Source: Stenotrophomonas sp. UBA2629
GTDB lineage: Bacteria > Pseudomonadota > Gammaproteobacteria > Xanthomonadales > Xanthomonadaceae
Direction: 5' to 3'
NCBI GenBank assembly: GCA_002359895.1
Contig: DEOB01000012.1
Location: 173,436-237,435, forward strand
DNA: 64,000 nt
Numbering within the stretch: position 1 is the stretch's first letter; each line of letters opens with the position of its first letter. A program made the position numbers and the translations under genes. Of the stretch, positions 52,814 to 60,334 are shown piece after piece. The notes under the pieces are model-generated. The model had not been told where the DNA came from. It made no database searches and was given only the letters and a program-made list of their open reading frames with translations.

Positions 52814-53097
52814 CTATGTTTTCTGCTCGATAGTTGTCTAACTGGGTGATTCTCGAGAAACGGTAAGTGCGCGCTCCGCATTCCCCTCCCTGTCTGCTAG
52901 TGCATATTGGGTGATTGGCAGTGCTTCACGCTCTATCTGCTAGTTGGCGGCTTCTCTCATACGTTATGCACTCACGAGTAAGAAACTACAGCATGCGCTC
53001 ATCAATGCTCGAGGTTCTCACTAAACACCGCTCTACAAGAGAGGATAGGTGCAACAATCTTTAAAGTAGACAGACTCCAAGACTTCGCTCTAGAGAC
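52814..53097. other. Gene-free gap upstream of the relaxase, candidate oriT region
   Basis: About 285 bases without an open frame. TGGGTGATT occurs twice (52854-52862 and 52908-52916) and TCTGCTAGT twice (52893-52901 and 52938-52946), both AT-rich and close together. Such short repeats beside a relaxase gene are compatible with an origin of transfer or a replication origin, but no consensus nick site can be named. Confidence 0.4.
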
Positions 53098-53811
53098 TTA
53101 AGGCAGGAGCGTTGTACTCAGCACATTGCACGCTGTCTTGTCGTTAATCACACGAAAGCTATTAGCACTATGTGCTTCAAGTGAAACCTGCCGCGGATGC
53201 TCGTAGCCGCCATGATCACCTGCTGAAACAAAAGCTATGGATCGTCCAGGCACCTTTGCAGCAGGCACATGCTCCGAACTCTTGCGACAACCGTGATGGG
53301 GAACCACAACAACATCATAAGACTGGCCGCCCAGGGCGTTTATCTTTGTGTTTCCATCCGAACCAAATCGTTCATAAACATAGTCACCAGGCAACAACGC
53401 ATTCACTCCATCGGCGTATAGATGAGCCACCAAAGCCTCCCCGTTTGCATCGGGCTTCGACGGCCGAGTACGCAACAAATCAAGGTTGACTCCTCCACCC
53501 AAGGGAAAACTGCAGTCTCCTACTGCTACAACTCGCCCAGTCCACGCGGGCGAATTGAAGGCAAGTATGCTTACCCCCACTGGAACGACGACTTTTTCTA
53601 CTCTTGCGGCTAACGCATCATCCCAGTCTAGTAGCCGCCAATGATCCGAATCGCCATGTGATATGACTGCGATTAGAGAATCCAGATGCGATACAGCGAC
53701 AGGAAGATCGTTGACCATCAGGCCTTTCTGGTAATCAGGCCGCTTGATCGGCGTTCCAGCACCGCAGTCCATTAGGATTCCCAAACCTTCGCTACTGATC
53801 AGGCTACACAT
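53098..53811 (-). CDS. Metallo-beta-lactamase-fold hydrolase, 3' part of a stop-split gene
   Basis: This frame holds an MBL domain: SHGDSDHW (HxDxDH), LLPGDYVYE, VVVPHHGCRKSSEHV and HPRQ, close to the ComEC/Rec2 extracellular-type MBL proteins. The ATG at 53811 cannot be the natural start: the in-frame codons before it read LQAFDVGQG, the first strand of the fold, and continue without a start codon to a TGA at 53854-53856, which is the stop of the next frame. The two frames are in phase, so this is one gene broken by a nonsense codon, or rescued by readthrough. Substrate unknown. Confidence 0.75.
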   Translation of the reverse strand: MCSLISSEGLGILMDCGAGTPIKRPDYQKGLMVNDLPVAVSHLDSLIAVISHGDSDHWRLLDWDDALAARVEKVVVPVGVSILAFNSPAWTGRVVAVGDCSFPLGGGVNLDLLRTRPSKPDANGEALVAHLYADGVNALLPGDYVYERFGSDGNTKINALGGQSYDVVVVPHHGCRKSSEHVPAAKVPGRSIAFVSAGDHGGYEHPRQVSLEAHSANSFRVINDKTACNVLSTTLLP

Positions 53812-53853
53812 CCCTTGTCCAACATCAAAAGCTTGGAGAAGGGGGTTCCCGTC

Positions 53854-54372
53854 TCATCTTCCCGATGTGCGTGGAAGCTCCAGTCGAACCTCGGGGGGCG
53901 AGCTAACAGTCTGATCAGCGCGAAATATCTCTATTCCCACAACCTCGACGTAAGTCGGCAGGGTCTGCTCTCGAAAAAGGCAGTAGCCGTAGCTCGTCGT
54001 TGGCTGCGTCGTTTTTCGATACTGAATCCTGACCCAAAGGTTCGGGTCACTAAGAATCGATGTTAATCCTCCGCCAAACAGATCATCGGCAAGATCCTCA
54101 TCACATCCCCAGGGACAGTAATCCAGAATAAAGCGCAGATCCCGTTTCGGAAGGTACCTTTTAGCATCAGAGAGGCTGAGGTCGAAGAGAAATACCTCAG
54201 CGCGATTCTCATTGAATGCGGAGGCCTCAAAGTCCTCTTCACTCACCCCCTGAAGCCTCACACACGGTCCGTTTGGCTCATAGTCTTGGATTGCGACTAC
54301 GCTATCTAGCTTTGCAATCATGCCGCCATCCGGCAATGCAAACGGCTCACGACCATCCATCCAGTTGGACAT
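53854..54372 (-). CDS. N-terminal part of the stop-split MBL gene
   Basis: This 172-residue frame begins at ATG 54370-54372 with AAGGAT six bases ahead and ends at TGA 53854-53856 in phase with the MBL frame. The sequence is mostly beta (MIAKLDSVVAIQDY, VRLQGVSEEDFE, WVRIQYRKTT, VEVVGIEIFRAD) and not recognised as a family; it would be an N-terminal accessory domain of the MBL enzyme. Joined across the stop, the protein would be about 425 residues. Confidence 0.65.
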   Translation of the reverse strand: MSNWMDGREPFALPDGGMIAKLDSVVAIQDYEPNGPCVRLQGVSEEDFEASAFNENRAEVFLFDLSLSDAKRYLPKRDLRFILDYCPWGCDEDLADDLFGGGLTSILSDPNLWVRIQYRKTTQPTTSYGYCLFREQTLPTYVEVVGIEIFRADQTVSSPPEVRLELPRTSGR

Positions 54373-54600
54373 AAATATCCTTAGCAGCGAAATCGCCGCA
54401 GTTCCGAAGTATTACCAATATCTCATGGACTTACGACACACGCCGTCAGGCAAACCCCTACTTCCATCGCCAGTCCAACACGCGGTCACCGGCAGAGAAT
54501 CGCAACACTGATGCGACGTCGGGTCAGCTATTGTTTGCCGAGGCTTTGGAGTGTTGACTGACGCCGGGTGTCAATCGACAGTTGCACCTGGCTGAACACA

Positions 54601-55236
54601 TCAGGTCGCACCAGTCCTAGTCTCAATCCACTTCTCGTTGTGAAGCAGATAACTGACGTTTTTCTCCACAGATGGACAGCATGTTGGATCATCCGGCCCT
54701 TGTACCAGGATCTTCATCATTAGCATCCCGTCCTGTACCCCGAGCTCCTCGACCGCTTCGCCATACCCGGCTACTAGCCGGGAGTCCACATGCCGGAGAC
54801 CACCGCCCTCCCTGACGAATGCAGCTAGATGGGTTGAGTACGACATACTTCCGTTGGTCGCATCGAGCATGAACAGCACCGCCTTATCGCTGACACCATC
54901 TCCGTTGATGTCGCCCTCTTCGGTATGCCGCGCATCCACATTCTCCTGAGCGTTGCCGAACAGGAATGCCTGACGAGCGAGTTCTTCGTTGATCACAGCG
55001 TTATCCGGGACGGCTACTACCGGATCTGCCGTGATTGCAGGCTCTGCTGTGGCTGCGGGTTCCACTACATTGGGGGCGCATTCCTGTGCCTCTGCCTCTG
55101 CGGGGGTCAGACCAGCAGGCACCTCGCATCCAGCCAGATTGATATCGCCCTTCTGGGTCAGCGACTCTTCCTTCTTGCATGCTGCCAGCGCCAGAAGCAA
55201 AAGGCTCCCTGCGCATATCACTACAAGCGGTTTCAT
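54601..55236 (-). CDS. Lipoprotein of unknown function
   Basis: This 211-residue protein has a lipobox (LLLLALAACKKE) after a short signal peptide. A proline/alanine-rich linker (EPAATAEPAITADPVVAVPD) leads to a globular part with DINGDGVSDKAVLFM, a calcium-loop-like DxNxDG motif as in FG-GAP/VCBS repeats, and CCPSVEKNVSYLL. ATG at 55234-55236 has GAGGAAGG upstream; the frame open to 55413 is not used. It is the last gene of the J-domain/lipoprotein run. Confidence 0.7.
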   Translation of the reverse strand: MKPLVVICAGSLLLLALAACKKEESLTQKGDINLAGCEVPAGLTPAEAEAQECAPNVVEPAATAEPAITADPVVAVPDNAVINEELARQAFLFGNAQENVDARHTEEGDINGDGVSDKAVLFMLDATNGSMSYSTHLAAFVREGGGLRHVDSRLVAGYGEAVEELGVQDGMLMMKILVQGPDDPTCCPSVEKNVSYLLHNEKWIETRTGAT

Positions 55237-55279
55237 TTCATTTCCTTCCTCAATAGGAAAAAGACCAAGTACGCATTGA

Positions 55280-55307
55280 GGGCGGGCATGCTCACGCATG
55301 CCCGCCC
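55280..55307. repeat. 12-bp perfect hairpin between two lipoprotein genes
   Basis: GGGCGGGCATGC and GCATGCCCGCCC with a TCAC loop; TTTCCTT follows on the plus strand. It lies between the stop of one lipoprotein gene (55371) and the start of the next (55236) on the minus strand, where it may reduce read-through, although the T-tract is on the other strand. Confidence 0.65.
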
Positions 55308-55370
55308 TTTCCTTCGCTCTGTCACTTCCATCAGCGTGACCCGATCTGTGCCGGATCAGCATTTCGTTGC

Positions 55371-56318
55371 TCAGTACGCGCTTTGAGGTGGCAGCTTCCG
55401 CTGCTCCATCCATTGCTGATGGGCGGCCTCCTCAGCGGCTTCACGTTCGGCTTCGGCTGCGGCCCGCTCTGCAGGTCGATCAGGGAGAGCCTGTCCATAC
55501 TTCTTCAGGGACGCAGTGAACAGCACGTTCTCTTCAGCGGTGAGCGGCTCATCCGTCTTGGAGTACTTTGTATGCAATGCCTCAAACTGGGTGTAGTTGA
55601 GGTACTGCTCACCTTCCTCGGTGAAGTACTTCTCCTCGCTGATCACGCCGCCGCTGCCTACTACCCTGGCCGAGATATTGCCACTGGGGTAGTACGCCAA
55701 CTGCTCGCCCTCTTGGCGCCCTTCCGAGAAGATGCCTGCCACGGCGGGGCTTCCATCTTCGTAGAACACCTTGGATGAGCCGTTGAGCTTGCCGTTCTTG
55801 TAGTCGATCTCAAACATCGGCCTCTTCTGACCACCATCGAACCAGCCCCGTGCGGTGCCATCGATCTTCCCCTTGGTCATCGGAATTTCCATGTACGGAT
55901 GTCCAGAGACGCTGTACAGCTTGAGCTTCCCATCGAGGCCGCCATTGACGACGCGAGTTTCCAGCGCACGCTCCCCGTTCTGGTCATAGGTGCAGCTCAT
56001 GCCCCCTACCAGCTTGCCCTTGTCGAACTCCACCTGGCAGTGAACCATCAGGCCTCCCAATGGTCGCCAATGCGCATTGATCCCATGCGTTGGCACCGGG
56101 TGCGGCATGGATTCGACCACGCGCTCTATCGCAGCAATCGGCTTACGCAACTGCTCACGGGGGATGTTCGTCACGTTGCCGGTGAATGGCTCATTCTCAC
56201 CCGTCGCGTAGACCAGGCCGTTGTTGACCTCGGCATTGCGCCAGTCCAAGACAGGCTTACTGCAGCCAGCCAGGAGAAGGGCGACTGCTGCCGCCGATAC
56301 GTATTTCATTCCTTTCAT
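55371..56318 (-). CDS. MORN/YwqK-like repeat lipoprotein
   Basis: This 315-residue protein has a lipobox (AAVALLLAGCSKP). The middle has repeats of the GxxxGxxxxYxxxGxx type (GGLDGKLKLYSVSGHPYMEI, GKIDGTARGWFDGGQKRP, GKLNGSSKVFYEDGSP), as in YwqK-like MORN proteins, which some databases label antitoxins. The C-terminus is a charged coiled coil (RAAAEAEREAAEEAAHQQWM). ATG at 56316-56318 with AAGGAAG ahead. Function unknown; membership in the J-domain operon suggests an envelope role. Confidence 0.7.
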   Translation of the reverse strand: MKGMKYVSAAAVALLLAGCSKPVLDWRNAEVNNGLVYATGENEPFTGNVTNIPREQLRKPIAAIERVVESMPHPVPTHGINAHWRPLGGLMVHCQVEFDKGKLVGGMSCTYDQNGERALETRVVNGGLDGKLKLYSVSGHPYMEIPMTKGKIDGTARGWFDGGQKRPMFEIDYKNGKLNGSSKVFYEDGSPAVAGIFSEGRQEGEQLAYYPSGNISARVVGSGGVISEEKYFTEEGEQYLNYTQFEALHTKYSKTDEPLTAEENVLFTASLKKYGQALPDRPAERAAAEAEREAAEEAAHQQWMEQRKLPPQSAY

Positions 56319-56425
56319 GTGCTTCCTTGTGAGTGTGTTCAACGAGTGGTCAGTGCGTGGCACCTGGGTCGCGCTGAAATGGCGCCCAGGGACGTAGGTG
56401 CACGACCGAGGGATTGGGGCCGTCA

Positions 56426-56692
56426 TCAATGACGGCATTGCTCAGCGGCGTTGGCGAGCTGATCAAAGAAGTCCGAAGGTGGACGCCCCTGCTGGTTGAT
56501 CGCCACGAGACCCGGCTCACCGTAATGGTCTTGCAGTTTGTCGATGGCACATTTGCAGTTGGACTTCGGTGCGCCGCTGCTCATGCAGTTGTCTATAAAC
56601 TGGCCTCGGACCTTGTCTAGCTCGCTGGTGCAAGCGCACAGCGCCAGCGGGAAAAGAGCAACGGTGAGCATTCTTTGGATTCTTGATCCCAT
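56426..56692 (-). CDS. Small lipoprotein
   Basis: This 88-residue protein has signal peptide and lipobox TVALFPLALCACTSE. The mature part has four further cysteines (CMSSGAPKSNCKC and a final C), probably disulfide-bonded in the periplasm. The ATG lies two bases after the preceding stop, with AGAGG inside that gene. Family not recognised. Confidence 0.65.
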   Translation of the reverse strand: MGSRIQRMLTVALFPLALCACTSELDKVRGQFIDNCMSSGAPKSNCKCAIDKLQDHYGEPGLVAINQQGRPPSDFFDQLANAAEQCRH

Positions 56693-56694
56693 GC

Positions 56695-56910
56695 TTATCG
56701 CCTCTTCACCAGAACGAGCAGGGCGAAGATCACCACGATCCAGACCACCCCACCGATCAGCTTTCCGAGCGAGGGAAAGACCACGACGGGCCAGATCAAG
56801 CCTTGCCCCAAGTTGTAGAAAAACCCCTTGTACGCGTAGCGGCCCCAGATATCGAAGCAGATCGCAGCGATGAGTACGGTCACGCCGTACACGCCTATCA
56901 AGTACCTCAT
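56695..56910 (-). CDS. Small inner-membrane protein
   Basis: This 71-residue protein has two membrane segments (LIGVYGVTVLIAAICFDIW and LIGGVVWIVVIFALLVLVKR) separated by a loop with YAYKGFFYNLGQG. ATG at 56908-56910 with GAGGAAAC ahead. It sits between the J-domain gene and the small lipoprotein. Function unknown. Confidence 0.6.
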   Translation of the reverse strand: MRYLIGVYGVTVLIAAICFDIWGRYAYKGFFYNLGQGLIWPVVVFPSLGKLIGGVVWIVVIFALLVLVKRR

Positions 56911-56931
56911 GTGTTTCCTCGTTGGTTGGAG

Positions 56932-57618
56932 TTAATGCGTTTGTTTCAGATGCTCACTGACGGCCTTGAACAGCAGGCGCAGGTCATCAGGGCTGGGAAT
57001 ACTCAAGGTGATGAACGGCTCGCCATGGATGCGCACGTGGGCGCCGTGAGCAGTGATCTGGGTTAGGCAGCCCAGCAGGCGGGTATCCACCGATTCGAAC
57101 TTGGCCTTGCCCCGGATCTGGGCCTCGGTGATCAGCACGCCCTCTCTGGCACCGCCGAACACGGTGTCGTCGATGAGGACAACAACGTCTGGGGCCCGCA
57201 GCCCTTCACCGTAGCTGTCCAGAGCTCCCAGGAGCTTCTTCCTCGGAATGTGGGGAGCCACGAACACACGTTCGAAGGGCTCGTTATCGAACTCGAGTCC
57301 TTCCAGTGCATCTCGGAGTGAGCGGAGCGGTGGAGGCTCCGGGGCCTTGGCCCGCTCCGTCCGAGGACCTGGATCAGCAGACCCGGCCGACGCTTGGGTA
57401 CGGTCGAAGCGCTCGCGTTGGTCCGGGTCCTTGAGGACGGCATAGGCCTTGTTGACGGCTTGCATCTTGGCCGTTGCCCATGCCACGGACGCCTCGTCAC
57501 CCGCGGCGTAGCGGTCAGGGTGGTACTGGCTCCGCCGGCCCTTGTAGGCCAGCTCTATTTCCCAGAGGGGTGCCTCGGGGCGAACCCCGAGGACTTCGTA
57601 GTGGTTTTCTTCGCTCAT
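56932..57618 (-). CDS. J-domain (DnaJ-like) protein
   Basis: This 228-residue protein has an N-terminal J domain (HYEVLGVRPEAPLWEIELAY, HPD in QYHPDRYAAGD, NKAYAVLKDPDQRERFD), a linker, and a C-terminal domain of about 110 residues without zinc fingers, not recognised (VVVLIDDTVFGGAREGVLIT). The C-terminal part resembles the domain found next to J domains in some type III-like DnaJ proteins. The HPD motif is intact, so stimulation of a DnaK partner is expected. ATG at 57616-57618 follows GGAGCAGGGG. It heads a leftward run of four small envelope genes. Confidence 0.8.
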   Translation of the reverse strand: MSEENHYEVLGVRPEAPLWEIELAYKGRRSQYHPDRYAAGDEASVAWATAKMQAVNKAYAVLKDPDQRERFDRTQASAGSADPGPRTERAKAPEPPPLRSLRDALEGLEFDNEPFERVFVAPHIPRKKLLGALDSYGEGLRAPDVVVLIDDTVFGGAREGVLITEAQIRGKAKFESVDTRLLGCLTQITAHGAHVRIHGEPFITLSIPSPDDLRLLFKAVSEHLKQTH

Positions 57619-57676
57619 CCCCCTGCTCCATGTCCGTCGGGCTTCTCGACATTGATCCTCAATCGAGATAGACCTA

Positions 57677-57689
57677 TAACTGTCAGTTA
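57677..57689. promoter_or_regulatory. Perfect palindrome between J-domain and XRE genes, probable operator
   Basis: TAACTGTCAGTTA is a perfect 13-base palindrome (odd centre T) in the 134-base gap between the divergent J-domain and XRE starts. This is a natural binding site for the XRE protein, which would control both promoters. Confidence 0.6.
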
Positions 57690-57752
57690 AAGTCTGCCAC
57701 AGGACCGGAGCTTCCGTCATGCTCGACAACCGTCTCAGATCTGTTCCTTTCG

Positions 57753-58166
57753 GTGCCCAAGACCAAAATCCACGCCTTTTTTGCTGCCCGGCTTATCCAA
57801 GCCCGTCAGATGCGCGGTTTCAGTCAGCGTTCCTTGGGCGACAGAATGGGCATGGGTAAGGAACGAGGCGCGGTGCGTATTAATCGCTACGAGCATCAAG
57901 TCACTGCGATCGGCTTCGAAAGCCTTGAAACAATGGCCGAAGTGCTAGAGGTGCCTGCGTCCTACCTGCTCGCTGAAAGCGCGCGAATGGCTGATGCGAT
58001 CCTGGCACTCTCGCAAGCTGACGAGAGTCAGCTCAATACCCTGGCTGATCTGATTCCAGCGCTAGTGAGCAACCCTGAGCTTTTGGAAAAACTTCAGGAG
58101 GTGATGAACCTCCCGAAGACAGAACAAGCTAGGTCGTTGAACGACCATAACAGCAGCAGCGACTAA
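57753..58166 (+). CDS. XRE-family transcriptional regulator
   Basis: This 137-residue protein has a Cro/CI-type helix-turn-helix (LIQARQMRGFSQRSLGDRMG and VRINRYEHQVTAIGFESLET) and a helical C-terminal half rich in Leu. The start is GTG at 57753. Within the motif RMGMGKERGAVRINRYE there is a few-residue insertion compared with the usual helix. It is divergent from the J-domain operon, with a palindrome between, so it is the likely repressor. Confidence 0.8.
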   Translation: MPKTKIHAFFAARLIQARQMRGFSQRSLGDRMGMGKERGAVRINRYEHQVTAIGFESLETMAEVLEVPASYLLAESARMADAILALSQADESQLNTLADLIPALVSNPELLEKLQEVMNLPKTEQARSLNDHNSSSD

Positions 58167-58225
58167 GGCCCATCTCACTATCGAATGCAAGGTAGCGAAA
58201 CATTGGCGCTATCAATTCGGCGCGC

Positions 58226-58444
58226 CTATGTTTCATCGCCGAGCTCCAATCGTCGCGCTTTAACCAAATGCTCCCCCGCTCTCATACGAAGTTGGCTGGC
58301 AGCCTCCCTAATCCTCGCCCTCTGGCGCCAATTCCCAACATCAGCAGCGCGCTCTATCTCCCGAGCCTGGCGGTCGAGATCAGCTGCTTTGGCACGAGCC
58401 AGTGCCGCCCTGGTCGATGACTTGGGCACATCCATTATCTTCAT
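58226..58444 (-). CDS. Small hypothetical protein, helical and charged
   Basis: This 72-residue protein (RAALARAKAADLDRQAREIE and RQRARIREAASQLRMRAGEH) is predicted to be a single long helix or helical pair. ATG at 58442-58444 has AGGAGAG upstream, and it lies 23 bases after the radC stop, so it is the last gene of the DUF932-radC run. Family not recognised. Confidence 0.6.
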   Translation of the reverse strand: MKIMDVPKSSTRAALARAKAADLDRQAREIERAADVGNWRQRARIREAASQLRMRAGEHLVKARRLELGDET

Positions 58445-58467
58445 GGTCTCTCCTAGGTGTTCGGGCC

Positions 58468-58962
58468 TTAGATCTGCCCGAGCCGAGCCATCGAAGTGTT
58501 CTGACTTGCCGACACCACAAAATGGTCGACGACCCGCACCTCCACCATCGCCAGTACCTCCTTCAATCGCTTGGTGATAGTTCGATCGGCTTCCGACGGC
58601 TCGCAATGCCCGCTGGGATGGTTGTGTGCCAGTAGGACCGCTGCCGCGTTCAGGGCCAAGGCTCGTTGGACGACAATTCGCGGATGGATCTCAGCACCAT
58701 CTATGGAACCTGAGAACAACCGTTCTACGGCGATCAGGCGGTTACGCGCATCGAGGAACGCCACCTCGAAGTGCTCGCGGATTTCATTGCCTAGACGCAG
58801 ACGGAAGAACCTTCCGGCAACATCCGGATCTCCCAGTAGGAGGCCACTGACCATTGCTCTGCTCTCAAGAATTTCCAACGCCTGACCGAGGACGGCGTTG
58901 TCACGTTCGGTCAAAGCGTTAGGCAGTTCTTCCAGGCATTGTTTCTGCAGAGAGATATTCAT
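58468..58962 (-). CDS. RadC-like JAB-domain protein (short, element-encoded)
   Basis: This 164-residue protein has the JAB1/MPN-type metal motif in VLLAHNHPSGHCEPSEADRT. The helix-hairpin-helix of full RadC proteins is missing; such short forms are common on ICEs, plasmids and prophages, with unknown role (DNA repair has been withdrawn for RadC). The ATG at 58960-58962 overlaps the stop of the preceding frame (ATGA) and has GGGAGG ahead. Confidence 0.85.
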   Translation of the reverse strand: MNISLQKQCLEELPNALTERDNAVLGQALEILESRAMVSGLLLGDPDVAGRFFRLRLGNEIREHFEVAFLDARNRLIAVERLFSGSIDGAEIHPRIVVQRALALNAAAVLLAHNHPSGHCEPSEADRTITKRLKEVLAMVEVRVVDHFVVSASQNTSMARLGQI

Positions 58963-59534
58963 GCGGCCTCCCCGATCAGTTGTTTCCATGCCTTTTGCTT
59001 TAGCAGAGCCCCCTGGCCGAACCAGGCCGCATCCAAACGGTTCTCCGTGCTCTGTGCCCGCCGATGGTGGTCCACGAATTCGGTAATGCTGTTGAGCAAG
59101 CCAAATGCCGTGCCCTTGCTGGTTTTCAGGCTAGCTCCCCTACCCTGCCCGTCATACAGCGCCCGCACCTTGGCAACAGCCTGCTCATTCACGACTGCCT
59201 TCCCATTCTGAGCTGCCGGATATGTGAGCAAGTTGCGCAACACCCCATCGACTGCGTCAGGGTCCACTGGTGTCTCGCAGAGGACTCGCATCCGCTCCAC
59301 GAAGCTATGCCAGCCCTCAACAGCAATACCTAATTGACTCTTGACCCTGTCAGCATCAAAAGAACTGCGGTGCGGAACCTTGATGGCTCCGGTTCGATCC
59401 CCAACAGCGATCTGCAGCGTGTTGTTGCAAACCACACGAACTGAGGTGAACTGGGCAGTGGTCGCCAGTGTTCCGTCACAGGCCGTAGCCAGAAGAAGGT
59501 AGCCATTGACCTGATCTTGGCCCTTTAGAGCCAC
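58959..59534 (-). CDS. DUF932 protein, 3' part of a stop-split gene
   Basis: This 191-residue frame reads VNGYLLLATACDGTLATTAQ, VRVVCNNTLQIAVG and STENRLDAAWFGQG, the C-terminal two thirds of DUF932 proteins common on plasmids and ICEs. Upstream, across a single TAG at 59538-59540 and in the same phase, the frame continues into the N-terminal part. The GTG at 59532-59534 has no ribosome site. The gene is therefore one unit broken by an amber codon. Confidence 0.8.
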   Translation of the reverse strand: MALKGQDQVNGYLLLATACDGTLATTAQFTSVRVVCNNTLQIAVGDRTGAIKVPHRSSFDADRVKSQLGIAVEGWHSFVERMRVLCETPVDPDAVDGVLRNLLTYPAAQNGKAVVNEQAVAKVRALYDGQGRGASLKTSKGTAFGLLNSITEFVDHHRRAQSTENRLDAAWFGQGALLKQKAWKQLIGEAA

Positions 59535-59537
59535 GCC

Positions 59538-59915
59538 CTACCCAGTACGAGCCAGTGCCCAGAACTTCCGCCCACCGCGTAGAACGCCCGCGGTTTCCAG
59601 CTCGAAACCGCTATAGCGCGTCAGGTCGCGATAGAACTCAAGGATCTCCCGCGGCTGGACTACTTGATAGCGCTTGGACACCACGGCCAACGGTCGCTTG
59701 GTGTCAGAGCGATAAAGCACCTTCTGCCCGGGGAACGCCCGAACGGGATACTGATCTTCAGCCTCGGCGGCGAATCGCACTTCGGCTTCCTCCAAGGACC
59801 AGTTCATGCCGGCGCGCTCGCGCCATACTTCAATGGACTGCCCCGGAACCAGCTGGCTTCCGATGCCATGCCATGGGACTTGGCCTGCATAGGCCATGGT
59901 TTCAACGTGATGCAT
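59538..59915 (-). CDS. DUF932 protein, 5' part of a stop-split gene
   Basis: This 125-residue N-terminal part has AGQVPWHGIGSQLVPGQSIE, RAGMNWSLEEAEVRF and LAVVSKRYQVVQPREILEFY, ending RKFWALARTG before TAG. ATG at 59913-59915 follows AAAGGAGA. In intact relatives the next codons are charged (for example ARTGRE or ARTGQE), and the codon here is TAG, as expected from a CAG or GAG change. Joined, the protein would be about 320 residues, the family length. Confidence 0.8.
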   Translation of the reverse strand: MHHVETMAYAGQVPWHGIGSQLVPGQSIEVWRERAGMNWSLEEAEVRFAAEAEDQYPVRAFPGQKVLYRSDTKRPLAVVSKRYQVVQPREILEFYRDLTRYSGFELETAGVLRGGRKFWALARTG

Positions 59916-59945
59916 CTCGGTCTCCTTTCTTAAACGGCATAACGC

Positions 59946-59973
59946 ACAAGGCCCGGACAATGCCGGGCCTTGT
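59946..59973. repeat. 11-bp perfect hairpin upstream of the DUF932 gene
   Basis: ACAAGGCCCGG and CCGGGCCTTGT with loop ACAATG, 31 bases upstream of the DUF932 start. It has no T-tract on the minus strand. Similar strong hairpins occur upstream of the relaxase and between the lipoprotein genes. Confidence 0.6.
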
Positions 59974-59994
59974 GGGTCTGTTTGGATTGGGGGT

Positions 59995-60114
59995 TTAGTC
60001 GTAGGAGTCCCGACCGAACTGGTCGGGGCGGGTGAACGAACAGCGGGCTACGGCCGACAAGATGGCAGCAGCCACGATGAAGACGCAGTAGAGGAACTCG
60101 GATTTATCTTTCAT
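59995..60114 (-). CDS. Very small membrane peptide
   Basis: This 39-residue frame, MKDKSEFLYCVFIVAAAILS followed by AVARCSFTRPDQFGRDSYD, has one membrane segment and a polar tail. It lies upstream of the DUF932 gene. The ribosome site is weak, but the membrane segment and clean start make a real gene plausible. No family recognised. Confidence 0.4.
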   Translation of the reverse strand: MKDKSEFLYCVFIVAAAILSAVARCSFTRPDQFGRDSYD

Positions 60115-60239
60115 GCTTAGTACTCGAAGCGATACGCCAATGCGCGGCGCACACGCAAAGCAGGAGGATCCTGCTTCAACGTAGTACTAAGGGTCTGAAG
60201 AAAATTTCAATCAAGGACGGCAGCTCGATACAGCCCAAC

Positions 60240-60300
60240 GCCTAACCCAGACACAAGCCGACTGACGGTTACCGGTCAAAAGAGGCTAAACGGAGATACA
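60240..60300 (-). repeat. Candidate attC site closing the cassette array (after DUF429)
   Basis: On the minus strand GTTAGGC (60240-60246) matches the attC core site GTTRRRY exactly, preceded by an L-box-like CGGCTTGTGTCTGG. The other end is not clear, so the site is probably degenerate. It follows the DUF429 stop by about 35 bases. Confidence 0.5.
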
Positions 60301-60334
60301 CCAAATTCGGTGCCACCGTGCTGTAAACGCAACT

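Noticed and set aside
53854..53856. TGA in the MBL gene as a selenocysteine codon
   Set aside because: No bacterial SECIS-like hairpin directly after the codon is evident and the surrounding residues are not a known selenoprotein active site; a nonsense change is simpler.
55371..56318. YwqK-like lipoprotein as antitoxin of a toxin-antitoxin system
   Set aside because: The antitoxin label rests on database naming of MORN-like proteins; a lipoprotein signal and lack of a toxin gene beside it argue against that reading.
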